The notes beneath the pieces were generated by a model, which had not been told where the DNA came from, did no database searches, and worked only from the letters and a program-made list of their open reading frames with translations. From Bacteroidales bacterium (GTDB taxonomy: Bacteria > Bacteroidota > Bacteroidia > Bacteroidales > ML635J-15), in contig JAFZLK010000056.1 in the NCBI GenBank assembly GCA_017551515.1, forward strand, positions 1 to 41,287: a DNA stretch of 41,287 nt. Reading direction: 5' to 3'. Shown piece by piece: positions 1-8,742 of the stretch. The position numbers and the translations under genes are program-made. Positions within the stretch are counted from its first letter, which is position 1. Each line of letters begins with the position of its first letter.

Positions 1-3000
1 GATAAACCACCTGTCCCAATGCATTCACAATCTCTATTTCGGAAATTATTTCCGATGAGGTTATGTTGAGAATGTCGTTGGTTGGGTTCGGGAAGATGGA
101 GATTTCCGGTAATGCGATGTTCGAAATGTCGGTTGCTGGAGCGAAGGTTGCAATGTACATTGCATCACCGGTTACTGTGATTTCACGCGGGTTGTCGGTG
201 TTGCCGTCGCTCCATTGTACGAACTGATAGCCTTCGTTTGCTTCGGCGGTGAGTGTAACAACAGTTCCTTCAGCGTATGTTCCGCCACCAGTTACAGTTC
301 CGTATTCAGGATTTGCGGAAACCGCTGTAATCGTGTAGGTCGTTGCTGGCGGAACTTCTGCGAACAGTGCTACATATACAGCATCCCCAGTTACGGTAAT
401 TTCGCGTGGGTTGTCGGTGTTTCCGTCGCTCCATTGTACGAACTGATAGCCATCATTGGCTTCGGCGGTGAGAGAAACAACAGTTCCTTCAGCGTATGTT
501 CCGCCACCAGTTACAGTTCCGTATTCAGGATTTGCGGAAACCGCTGTAATCGTGTAGTTTGCCACTGGGGAAATTTCTTCGAAAGACGCTTCATATGTTG
601 CATTTTCCATTACCGTGATTTCGCGTGGATTGTCGGTGTTGCCGTCGTTCCACGATACAAACCTGTATCCGTCGTTTGCAATGGCTTCAATGTTTATTAC
701 CGAGCCTTCGGGATATGTTCCGCCGCCAGTGACGGTTCCGTATTCCGGATTTACTGAAACTACCGTAATCGTATAATTTTCAATAGGAGCGGCTTCGGCG
801 AAGGTTGCGATATATGTGGCGTTTTCGGTTACCGTGATTACGCGCGGATTTTCAGTATTGCCGTCGCTCCAAGATACAAATTCGTAGCCTGCATTAGGTA
901 TTGCAGCAAGCGTGATGTCAAGTTCGGCTGGATAGGTACCGCTACCCGAAACTGTGCCAAAGTTTACATTGTTGCTAAATGCCGTAATTGTATAGTTGTC
1001 AACAAATTCGTTTGCAACGATGTTGGAAGACAACGAAACTTCATCATTCTTGGCACCGTTGTTTGTAACTATCTCAACGCGGTAGTACATTCCCTCCTCC
1101 AAGGTGTTGGTAAGGTCGGTGAACGAATTAAGTGTGGATGGCACTTCTCCAATCATTACCATGTCGCGCGGATTTGTGCCTCTATATATTTTGTAAGAGC
1201 TAAGTTCCAAGCCCTCGTAATGCGACCAAATCAGATTCCAGATTGTTCCAACTCCGCGGTTTATTGTGAGGTGCATGGTCTTGTGTAAGTCACTCATAGG
1301 AGACATGCCTCCGCATTCATCAATTGCACAAACCTTGTAGCGATATGCCCGTGCTTCCGGTTCCGATGTTAAATCAATGTAATTGTGTGCACTTGGTCTT
1401 TCAATCCGATTGATGCAGTTATATACATTTGCCACACTATCTTCCCTGTAAATTTCGTAGCCAGCTATGCCTTCGGTGGAAGCTACATTCCACATAATCA
1501 TATTCTTTCCGCTGCTACTCATGCCTACGAGCCTTATCTGCGGGGCATCGGTAATTGCCGAGCTGTAACCAACAGTCGTCATTTCCGAAAAACCATGACA
1601 TCCATTCTCATCCACAACCTCCACATAGTAGTTGTCGGGAGTAGTTACGACAATAGAACTTGTTGTCTCTCCATTCGACCAGATGTATGAATTGTATTCT
1701 CCAGTAGAAAGAGTTACGCTTGCGCTTTCTGGGTTACATGCATCGAGAATGCCATCGATTGTAATTTCCGGTTCGGGAATCGGATATATTGTAAGATTAA
1801 GCATCACAATGCTATCAGCAGAATTTGCTGCTGTAAAAGTCTGGTAATATTCACCACTCTCGGTATATGTTTGGTCATTCCAAATATAACTGCCACATGA
1901 TGTTGCTTCAATATTATTGTATATTGTGGGGGTGTCGCCAATTTCGATAAATGTAGCTATATATGTTGCATCTTCTGTAACAATTACATTGTGTGGATTT
2001 TCTGTGCTACCATCACTCCAATTTACAAATCTATATCCTTCTGCAGGAGTTGCAGTAAGAATAGCTATTGTATTTTTAATATATTCCCCACCGCCCGAAA
2101 CATTGCCAAAGTCAGAATTGCTTGAAAGCACTGTAATTATATATGGACAAAGCGTGTCTTGTTGTATATTGTTGAAATTCATCCAATATGAAACTCCTCT
2201 ATAAATATCAATTTTTCTGCAAGGCACAATTACAGGAATATCGAATATGCTTTCGTAATAAAAGGTATTCTCTGATATTGCAGGAGGGACAACAGGTAAC
2301 GATACAATAGTATCTATAGAATACAGACCTTCAAACACACCATCAGGAATTACAATAACATTATCACCTATATTCAATTTATTAAGAGTTGTTCCCATAA
2401 ACACCCATGTAGGTGATTGCAGATTTCTTGTATTATATGTAATCTCTGCCAAAGGTGATGGTTCGTTGTATGTAATACCAGTATAATCATCATAATAAGG
2501 CTGACAATAAAAAGCATACTCACCTATGCTTGTAACAGATTCGCCAATTGTTATAGAAGTAAGGCCTGGACAATCGCTAAATGCATAATCACCAATTGTT
2601 ATAACATTGTTTGGAATATTAATTGTCTCTATATTCGAGCATCCGCTAAAAGCATAATTTCCAATTCCTATTAAAGAATTAGGAAATGTTATATCTAAAA
2701 GTCCTTCACAGCCAGAAAAAGCATTATCTGGAATATATGTAACATTATTACCGATATTTATATTTGACAAAGATATGCATCCATAGAACAAACCTCCATC
2801 TACAGTACAATTGATAGCATTATAATTTACCAATACCAGATTATTGCAATCAGAGAAGGCTCCACTTCCAATACTTGTGACTGAATGGGGAATTGTTATC
2901 TCTGTCAAACCTGTGCATCCCGAAAATGCATTGCCTCCAATACTTGTCAAAGATGTGGGAAATGTTATATGTGACAATCCATGGCAATTATAGAATGCAT

Positions 3001-4019
3001 TGTCTTCAATATATATGACATTTGCAGGAATTGTTGAACTACCACTACCTAATATTAAATGGTTGTCATTGGTTTTTATTAACGCGTTGCAATTATCTCG
3101 ACTGTCATATGTTTGATTTTCAGAATCTACTATAATTGATTCTAAATCTCCGCAATTATAGAATGCATTGATTCCAATACTAGAAACAGAACTTCCAATT
3201 GTTAATGAATTCATACTGCTACAACCATTAAAAGCATTGTTTCCTATAGAAGTAACGGTATTGGGAATTGCTATTGATGTCAACCTACTGCATCCAGAGA
3301 ACGCAGAATTTCCAATGTTTATTACAGAATTTGGAATTTCTATGTCAATAGCAGATGTACTACATCCTACTATATTAGTCTTTGTATAATTTGAATATAT
3401 CAAATAACCATCTACATATCCATTAACTGCTAGCGCTCCCCATGGTGCTCCTGTAGCAGTTCCATGATATTCAATATTTTTTGCTTCCATAAAAGCAAAT
3501 TGACCAATGCTTGTTACCGTATTGGGAATGTTTACATTGTACAATCCACTACAATAACAAAATGCATAATCGCCAATAGAACTAACGGAGTTTCCTATTG
3601 TTAAGGATGTAATATTACTGCAATATATAAAAGCATAATTACCAATACTTGGTACAGAATTGCCTATTGTTACAGATGTCAGTCCCGTACAATATGTAAA
3701 AGTGTATATGTCAATGCCACTAGTAACTGAGTTTGGAATTGAGACCGATGTTAGTCCGCTATTGTTAGTAAAAGATCCAATACCTGTAACAGAATATGTA
3801 ATATCGTTATAAGTAACAGTCTCTGGTATTATAAGATCACCAGTAAGTTCCTCTTCTGATACATTGTTTGATGAAGCACATACAGTATATGGTTCAGTAT
3901 TAGAAGTGATGTTATAATATAATCTTTGACCAGATTCACATACAGCGTAAAAAACCATCTGCCATTGCATAACTGCCAAAAATGATGGCGAAAAGGAATA
4001 GAGAGATAAATCTTTTCAT
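1..4019 (-). CDS. BspA-type leucine-rich-repeat surface protein, T9SS cargo (3' end off window; signal peptide frameshifted)
   Basis: This is a large secreted surface or adhesin-type protein; its ligand cannot be predicted. One frame is open from 3958 to the left edge. It encodes about 20 BspA/LRR_5-type repeats (core 'IPNSVTSIGxxAFxxCSGL') over roughly residues 40-590. These are followed by one InlB-B-like repeat (about 605-675), an Ig/HYR-like segment, a fibronectin-III-like region (about 805-980), four more B-like repeats (73-residue period) and the start of a T9SS type A sorting domain ('ISIFPNPTNDILNITSS'), cut by the window edge. The signal peptide MKRFISLFLFAIIFGSYAMA starts at 4019 but lies in another frame and stops at 3936. 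Removing one T from the T6 run at 3949-3954 joins it to ...DGFYAVCESGQRLYY, which matches the paralogue at 25239-33191. The intact-frame ATG at 3958 would give a protein without a signal peptide. The family call is firm; whether the gene is functional is open. Confidence 0.85.
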
Positions 4020-4051
4020 ATAAAAATGCATAAAATTAAAATTCTGTGGCA

Positions 4052-4059
4052 CAAAGGTA
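4052..4059 (-). promoter_or_regulatory. -7 promoter element of the first bspA-like gene
   Basis: The minus strand reads TACCTTTG, a match to the Bacteroidetes -7 consensus TAnnTTTG, about 33 bases before the ATG at 4019. The surrounding 'TTTTTTCCTTAC' is shared with the promoter of the paralogue at 33230-33237. A -33 TTTG at the usual distance is not evident. Confidence 0.6.
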
Positions 4060-4079
4060 AGGAAAAAATTCAAAAATTT

Positions 4080-4152
4080 AATGATTTGAAAATTTGAAGA
4101 TTCAAGGGGTTGTTTGAAATTGTTCAAGGGTTCAAGGGTTCAAAGGTTCAAT
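4080..4152. repeat. Low-complexity 'ttgaagatt/caaggggttg' tract upstream of bspA-like gene
   Basis: Short words (atttgaaaatttgaag, gttcaagg repeated) fill the DNA just upstream of the promoter. A similar tract, sharing 'tcaaggggttgttt', lies upstream of the second bspA-like gene (33255-33345), and related words occur in the ompH leader (16304-16345). No coding potential is seen. Confidence 0.6.
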
Positions 4153-4183
4153 TGTGGAGCCGTTGCGCGCAACGACACCACAA
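4152..4183. repeat. 32-bp imperfect palindrome (REP-like)
   Basis: A 14-bp perfect core, CGTTGCGCGCAACG (4161-4174), is flanked by mostly unpaired 3-base segments and then matched TTGTGG / CCACAA arms. It lies between the first bspA-like gene and the RAYT transposase gene, so it could be a target-type palindrome. Nothing else is seen in the rest of 4184-4332. Confidence 0.55.
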
Positions 4184-4332
4184 ATTGTTTCATTACATTA
4201 GCATCGAATTCCGCGATGGGATAAAATGGAGGAATTTTGGATATGGTTTTCGGAAATAGAAATATGGGATTGCAAAATTCGTAGGCAATAAATTCACATT
4301 GCGAATGATGGATATTTTGTCAAAATACAAGG

Positions 4333-4923
4333 TTATTGTTTAAACATATCTTCTTCCCATTTTGTGGGATTGCGGGCAATGTATTCGGAAATGTTCTGGT
4401 ATTCGGTTTCGTTTCGGATGATATGGTCGTAATAATTTGCCTGCCACAACGGATTTTTGCGGTTGAATTTTCCCATCGGCAAACCATTTGCATCAATCCA
4501 ATCGTCAATGCGATTGATTGTTGCCGATTTGAATCCCGCGACAAACGATGATATGGATTGAGGTTGGCATACAAATTGGGGTGTTTGGTGGGCATGTAGA
4601 GGCGAATGGCCATTCGCCTCTACATTGCCGCCCGTGCATTCCGATTTTTCCAATGTAACGATTGTATGCAAATGGTTAGGCATTAAAACAAATGGCCCCA
4701 TAAACAATTCATCACGGATTTCAAATGATTTAATAAATTCATCGTGTACAATTTGTCCGATTTCATTTAATACCATTTCACCATTATTTACATTTCCGAA
4801 TAATAATTGGCGACCAGCGGTGACAATGGTTAAATAATAATGCCCGTTTCTGGAATAATCCCATCCCCGCAAACGGTTTGATTCTATCCGATATTTGCCT
4901 TGATATTTTTCTGCCATTGCCAT
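4333..4923 (-). CDS. REP-associated tyrosine transposase (RAYT, IS200-like HUH/Y1 family)
   Basis: This is a single-strand DNA transposase of the Y1 HUH family that acts on REP-type palindromes in known cases. The HUH metal motif is seen as H84-x-H86 in 'LMPNHLHTIV'. The catalytic tyrosine region is YYDHIIRNETEYQNISEYI at about 164-182, followed by the family-typical NPTKW. At 196 residues it is near the usual RAYT length, and no frameshift is seen. It stands alone, without inverted repeats of its own. Codons 100-110 lie inside a perfect 32-bp palindrome (4594-4625), so a REP-type unit is part of its own reading frame. A start at Met3 (4917) is equally possible. The family call is strong; activity is inferred only from intact motifs. 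Confidence 0.9.
   Translation of the reverse strand: MAMAEKYQGKYRIESNRLRGWDYSRNGHYYLTIVTAGRQLLFGNVNNGEMVLNEIGQIVHDEFIKSFEIRDELFMGPFVLMPNHLHTIVTLEKSECTGGNVEANGHSPLHAHQTPQFVCQPQSISSFVAGFKSATINRIDDWIDANGLPMGKFNRKNPLWQANYYDHIIRNETEYQNISEYIARNPTKWEEDMFKQ
4594..4625. repeat. Perfect 32-bp palindrome inside the RAYT gene (REP-type)
   Basis: Each arm reads ATGTAGAGGCGAATGG and its exact complement, with centre GG|CC and no mismatch. It encodes the NVEANGHSPLH segment of the transposase in frame. The GTAG-rGGC ... GCC-CTAC outline resembles the hairpin at 25182-25219 and the relic at 24731-24750. Confidence 0.9.
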
Positions 4924-4924
4924 T

Positions 4925-4940
4925 ATGCCGAATACGGCAT
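4925..4940 (-). promoter_or_regulatory. Hairpin immediately upstream of the RAYT start codon
   Basis: ATGCCG and CGGCAT form a 6-bp stem around a 4-base loop, beginning two bases before the ATG at 4923. In the mRNA it would occupy the ribosome-binding region and could limit translation. That role is inferred. Confidence 0.5.
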
Positions 4941-4951
4941 CGTATTATTCC

Positions 4952-4959
4952 GCAAATTT
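4952..4959 (-). promoter_or_regulatory. -7 promoter element of the RAYT gene
   Basis: The minus strand reads TAAATTTG, matching TAnnTTTG, about 29 bases before the start at 4923. The hairpin at 4925-4940 lies between it and the start codon. Confidence 0.5.
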
Positions 4960-5323
4960 ACAAAAAAACGAATTACGATTACATTTAGAACAAAAATAGC
5001 AATGCAATTTCACCAAAATTCGTAATGAATTATAAGGTCTGGCACATAAATTTTTAACATTATTATCAAACGACTGATTATCTTTCTATTAATCATATTT
5101 TGTCCGTTTTTCCAACATTGTGCTTATTGAAAGAAGTTAGATTTGAATAAATGTTAGTTCAAGAATTATTCTAAATTGTGAAAGATGGTAGTTTATTGTC
5201 AAGTAACGGTTAAAACCTTACACTTAAAGTGCAGGTGATTTGTGCTATGTCAGAATATATGAACAAATAACGGCCACTATCGCTTGTGCAACAGCAGCCG
5301 TCATATAAAATCATTCTAGTTTT
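4960..5323. other. AT-rich intergenic stretch with no recognisable feature
   Basis: There is no ORF with family-like sequence, no strong hairpin followed by a T-run, and no tRNA-like arms between the RAYT promoter and the stop codon of the carboxyltransferase gene. Confidence 0.5.
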
Positions 5324-7057
5324 TTATTCCGTAACAATTGTCATAATCGTATCGCCTTCGTGAACCCAGTCACCCTGCTTGCAATAAAGTTTGCCGATAG
5401 TTCCTGCGTATTCGGACATGACAACTTCGTAATGAGTGTTAGATTCAATGTAGAACAACTGCTCGTTAATCGATATCGGGTCACCAACATTGTACTGGTC
5501 GGAAATAAATGCAAACAACAACTTTCCTGTCTTTGGCGACTTGATTTTCTTAATTTTCGGGTCTTTGTCATCCTCAACCTGAATCACTTTATTCTCCTTG
5601 TGCTTAACAACTTCAAGTTCCTCGTAGAAACGCTTCTTTGCCAAACCGCTCTTGTAGTCGCGATACTGACGGTCGTGCATTGCAAGTTCAAACAATTCCT
5701 CTTCGTCTTGACCTAAATCCCAGCCCTTTGTCTGCATTTCCTGACGATACGACTCAAGTGCATCGGGGTATTCGTCCTGCGGAGTGCCTGTGAAGAACTC
5801 GTAGCCTTTCGACTTGGCAAGTTCAACAATCTCAGGATCAAGTTCGCCTGGCAGCTTACCCATACGACCGAGAATCATGTTCCAGCTGTCCTTGTCAATC
5901 ATCGAGAAACGAGGCTGACCTGCCGACATTGCGTATATGTTCATCAAGGCTATGTTCTTGACATACTGGCTGAAAGGTGTTACCAGTGGCGGATAACCGA
6001 GCTTAGGCCAAACATATTCTACTTCTTCGAAAAGCTGAACTAAAAGGTCGTCAATCGAAACTGTAGGCTTGCCAAACTGCTGCAACGATACATTGATAGC
6101 ACTATGCATACTCTTGAGGTCGGACATCATCGAACCCATCATTCCTCCCGGAAGACCGCATCTTACAAGCAACGACGAACTCTGTCTGTTCTTCAATTCC
6201 ATAAAGTATCCCAAGAAATCGTCCATGTACTTCTGATTGAGGGTACGAACCTTCATGTAGGCATTCATGTTGATTTCGGGAACATCGAAACCTGCATCGT
6301 AAAGCATTTCCCTGATTGTTATTACATCGGGGTGAATCTTTCCCCATGACAACGGTTCTACTGCCACATCAATTATGTCTGCACCATTGCGAGCAACTTC
6401 GAGCATCGATGCTGGAGAGAAACCTGGTCCGCAATGTCCGTGATACTGAACTATAATGTGAGGATACTTGTCCTTGATTGCCTTTGTGAGTTTGCCCAAT
6501 GTTACAGGACGACCAACACCTGCCATATCCTTCAGACCGATTTCGTCGGCACCGAATTCCACGAGCTTGTCCACAATACCCATATAATATTCTACGGTGT
6601 GAATCTTCGAGTGAGTGATACTCAAAGCACCCTGCGAAATCATTCCGGCTTCCTTTGCGTACTTCACCGACAACTCAAGGTTGCGTGTATCGTTAAGACC
6701 GCAGAACGAGCGAACGACATCAACGCCTTGTGCCTTCTTTACCTTGTACATCAACTGACGAACATCGGCAGGCACAGGATACATACGCAAACCGTTCAAA
6801 GCGCGCTCAAGCATCATTGTCTCTATTCCCGCCTCGTTGAAAGGCTTTGTCCACTCGCGGACAGCCTTGTTCGGATTTTCGCCATAAAGCAAGTTAACTT
6901 GTTCGAATGCACCGCCGTTGGTTTCAATACGCGAGAAACATCCCATTTCAATTATCGCCGGAGCTACCTCCTTCAACTGGTCAACACGCGGAACATATTT
7001 GCCGGCCGACTGCCACATATCCCTGTAAACCAAACAGAATTTTATCTTCCTTCCCAT
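5324..7057 (-). CDS. Carboxyltransferase of the pyruvate carboxylase B / oxaloacetate decarboxylase alpha family, biotin lysine missing
   Basis: Members of this family move carboxyl groups between biotin and pyruvate/oxaloacetate. Residues 1 to about 480 form the HMGL-like TIM barrel and the PYC_OADA domain, with family features RDMWQS (12-17), metal-site lysine K176 in 'GLKDMAGVG', and H206-x-H208 in 'QYHGHCGPGF'. Residues 510-577 form a biotinyl/lipoyl-like barrel ending 'EGDTIMTI'. The usual E-A-M-K biotinylation motif aligns with ESNT (538-541), so Thr541 stands where the biotinylated lysine should be. The protein may work with biotin carried on another polypeptide, or have a changed role. 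It is transcribed alone from a promoter at 7115-7122. The start Met is well placed before the conserved KIKFCLVYRD. Confidence 0.85.
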   Translation of the reverse strand: MGRKIKFCLVYRDMWQSAGKYVPRVDQLKEVAPAIIEMGCFSRIETNGGAFEQVNLLYGENPNKAVREWTKPFNEAGIETMMLERALNGLRMYPVPADVRQLMYKVKKAQGVDVVRSFCGLNDTRNLELSVKYAKEAGMISQGALSITHSKIHTVEYYMGIVDKLVEFGADEIGLKDMAGVGRPVTLGKLTKAIKDKYPHIIVQYHGHCGPGFSPASMLEVARNGADIIDVAVEPLSWGKIHPDVITIREMLYDAGFDVPEINMNAYMKVRTLNQKYMDDFLGYFMELKNRQSSSLLVRCGLPGGMMGSMMSDLKSMHSAINVSLQQFGKPTVSIDDLLVQLFEEVEYVWPKLGYPPLVTPFSQYVKNIALMNIYAMSAGQPRFSMIDKDSWNMILGRMGKLPGELDPEIVELAKSKGYEFFTGTPQDEYPDALESYRQEMQTKGWDLGQDEEELFELAMHDRQYRDYKSGLAKKRFYEELEVVKHKENKVIQVEDDKDPKIKKIKSPKTGKLLFAFISDQYNVGDPISINEQLFYIESNTHYEVVMSEYAGTIGKLYCKQGDWVHEGDTIMTIVTE

Positions 7058-7114
7058 CTATATTATTGTTTTTTGTCTATAAATCAATAGTTTAAAAATA
7101 AAAAAATATCCGTT

Positions 7115-7122
7115 CAAAGTTA
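7115..7122 (-). promoter_or_regulatory. -7 promoter element of the carboxyltransferase gene
   Basis: The minus strand reads TAACTTTG (TAnnTTTG consensus), about 58 bases before the start codon at 7057. Confidence 0.5.
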
Positions 7123-7252
7123 TGAAATATTTTTTGTATTTGAAAGCGCCTTTTCCGAAATTATCTGTACAGCGAAATTATTAAGATTATAAATGCAATT
7201 TAATGTACAACCTTAAAGCAATGCGGAATTATGCAGGTTTGAGAATTATAAA

Positions 7253-7407
7253 TATGTGAAAACCCTACAGAATCATTCCAAATGAGATGTTTTTATTTAT
7301 TTTACAATCTCTGGCAAGACTGTAAATGATGGTAAATGTGTAGTTGAATATAACTCGCCTAGGCCTTTAATAAAAACACGCCATGTTAAGCTATAGGGTT
7401 TCACATA
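7253..7407. mobile_element. Candidate 155-bp MITE-like element
   Basis: The ends are inverted repeats: TATGTGAAAACCCTACAG (7253-7270) faces the complement of TATGTGAAACCCTATAG (7391-7407), differing by one indel and one substitution. Inside lies a 9-of-10 bp hairpin (TTTACAATCT ... AGACTGTAAA). No ORF and no clear target-site duplication are seen. The remainder of the intergenic region 7058-7562 holds only the promoter at 7115. Confidence 0.35.
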
Positions 7408-7562
7408 ATGTCAGTGATTGCTCACTTTCGCCTATCAGACAATTTTAAATGCGTTTTCGTTGCCTAGTCTTTTGGTATTATTTCTGAAATTATCTTTATG
7501 ACAAAATATGCAAGATTAATGGAGTGAATTTATGCATAAAAATGGTATGGGAACATGTTATT

Positions 7563-8654
7563 TTATTCCACCGAAAGGTATTTCGATATTTTGTCGTAGT
7601 CGCTTTGCGAAATTGCCTTTTGTTTCACAAGTTCATTTGCTGACTTAATTGTCTTGGCAAAGTCGCGGTAGTTGAGGATTGCGTTGGCGATTTTGTTGTC
7701 GATGTACGGGTGCGAAACCAAGGTCTTGAAGTCAGCAGTATTGATGTTTATGGTCCTGATTTGTTCACCCTTAATTTCCAAGTTTGCCGAAATGCTTTTG
7801 TATAGTTCGTCTGTCATGCCATAGACTTCGAGCATCTGCTCTACAGCAATGAACCCTCCAAGTTTTTCACGATAGGCGATAATGCGCTTGGAGTATGTTT
7901 CTCCTATGCCTTTGAGTTTTTGAAAATCGGCTGCCGTGGCAGTATTTATGTTTACAAGTATGTCATAACTAGCAGTTTGTGCCTGTGATTCAATTTTTAT
8001 GTAGGGTATAAGCTTTTCAGCAAAATCTTTGTCAATGCCGTGTATTTTGGTTATGTCGGACGGTTGTTTGAATTTGCCGCCCTTGCTTCGGTATTTCAGA
8101 ATATTTTCTGCCTGCCACGGCTTGAAGCCAAGTCGTTCAAGCTCATCCTTGCTGGCGGTGTTTGGGTCAAATTCAAAAAGTTCCACTTCTGCTTGTTCTC
8201 CGTTCTGATAGGAATAATCCCGGTTGTACTGACGATTGTTGCTGTACGATGGCTTTTCAATCACAATGTAATCCTTTATTTCCTCGTATTCCTCTGGTTT
8301 TAATGTGCGCACACGCATAATGTCCTCGGGTTTATAGAACTTGTAGCCTTTTTCGCGGTAGTTCATTATTCCGTTTACAGACTTTGGTGAAAGTCCAAGA
8401 CGTAAAAGGTCTTCGCGTGTGGCTGTGTTGGGGTCGAAGGCAAAAAGTTCGCTGTCGTCGAAGTGCGTTTGCTGGTAAACAAGGAAACTGTCTATTTCGG
8501 TTTCAAAATCGCTAAAGTCAACCTTCTGGTTTGACTTATGCACCGAAAAGAACACATTTGCACCAATCAAAACCAACAAAATTGCAAACAGCACAAGCAT
8601 TCCGTTTTGCTCGCGCTTCGAGAAGTTGAAATATTCCTTGATGAAATTTTTCAT
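7563..8654 (-). CDS. Membrane-anchored ComEA-like helix-hairpin-helix protein
   Basis: The protein has 363 residues. A short cytoplasmic start (KEYFNFSKREQNG) precedes one membrane helix (about 18-38). Several helix-hairpin-helix units follow, two of them introduced by 'FDPNTAT/SxxxLxxLG' (about 73 and 162) and two by 'ININTAT/D' (about 234 and 301). The third is the most ComEA-like ('LKGIGETYSKRIIAYRE'). ComEA-type modules bind DNA, so a role in DNA binding or uptake at the envelope is possible but not shown. The gene lies 88 bp downstream of the gingipain-like gene, separated from it by a double palindrome (8665-8726), so it may be cotranscribed only weakly. The family assignment is sound; the function is uncertain. 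Confidence 0.8.
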   Translation of the reverse strand: MKNFIKEYFNFSKREQNGMLVLFAILLVLIGANVFFSVHKSNQKVDFSDFETEIDSFLVYQQTHFDDSELFAFDPNTATREDLLRLGLSPKSVNGIMNYREKGYKFYKPEDIMRVRTLKPEEYEEIKDYIVIEKPSYSNNRQYNRDYSYQNGEQAEVELFEFDPNTASKDELERLGFKPWQAENILKYRSKGGKFKQPSDITKIHGIDKDFAEKLIPYIKIESQAQTASYDILVNINTATAADFQKLKGIGETYSKRIIAYREKLGGFIAVEQMLEVYGMTDELYKSISANLEIKGEQIRTININTADFKTLVSHPYIDNKIANAILNYRDFAKTIKSANELVKQKAISQSDYDKISKYLSVE

Positions 8655-8664
8655 TGTAATTTAA

Positions 8665-8726
8665 GAATCTTCCTGCGTTATAGATGCTGAAACAAGTTCA
8701 GCATGACAAGGAGCGCAGGAAGATTC
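8665..8726. repeat. Nested double palindrome (BIME/REP-type), likely terminator-like
   Basis: The outer arms GAATCTTCCTGCG (8665-8677) and CGCAGGAAGATTC (8714-8726) are perfectly complementary. An inner stem ATGCTGAA / TTCAGCAT (8684-8691 / 8697-8704) encloses ACAAG. It sits 16 bp past the stop of the gingipain-like gene and may end or process its transcript. The inner unit recurs at 41182-41202. Confidence 0.8.
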
Positions 8727-8742
8727 GTTGTAGAATATGATT

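Noticed and set aside
215..757. A 180-codon plus-strand frame with internal repeats
   Set aside because: The repeats only mirror the B-repeats of the bspA-like protein on the other strand.
4320..4613. A 97-codon minus-strand frame overlapping the RAYT gene
   Set aside because: A shifted-frame shadow of the transposase without motifs.
5040..5070. 'tctggcacataaattttt' as a sigma-54 promoter
   Set aside because: It has TGGCAC but lacks the TTGC element at the required distance, and no gene starts downstream on that strand.
6434..7090. A 218-codon plus-strand frame opposite the carboxyltransferase gene
   Set aside because: Antisense shadow of a strongly conserved enzyme gene, with no family-like sequence.
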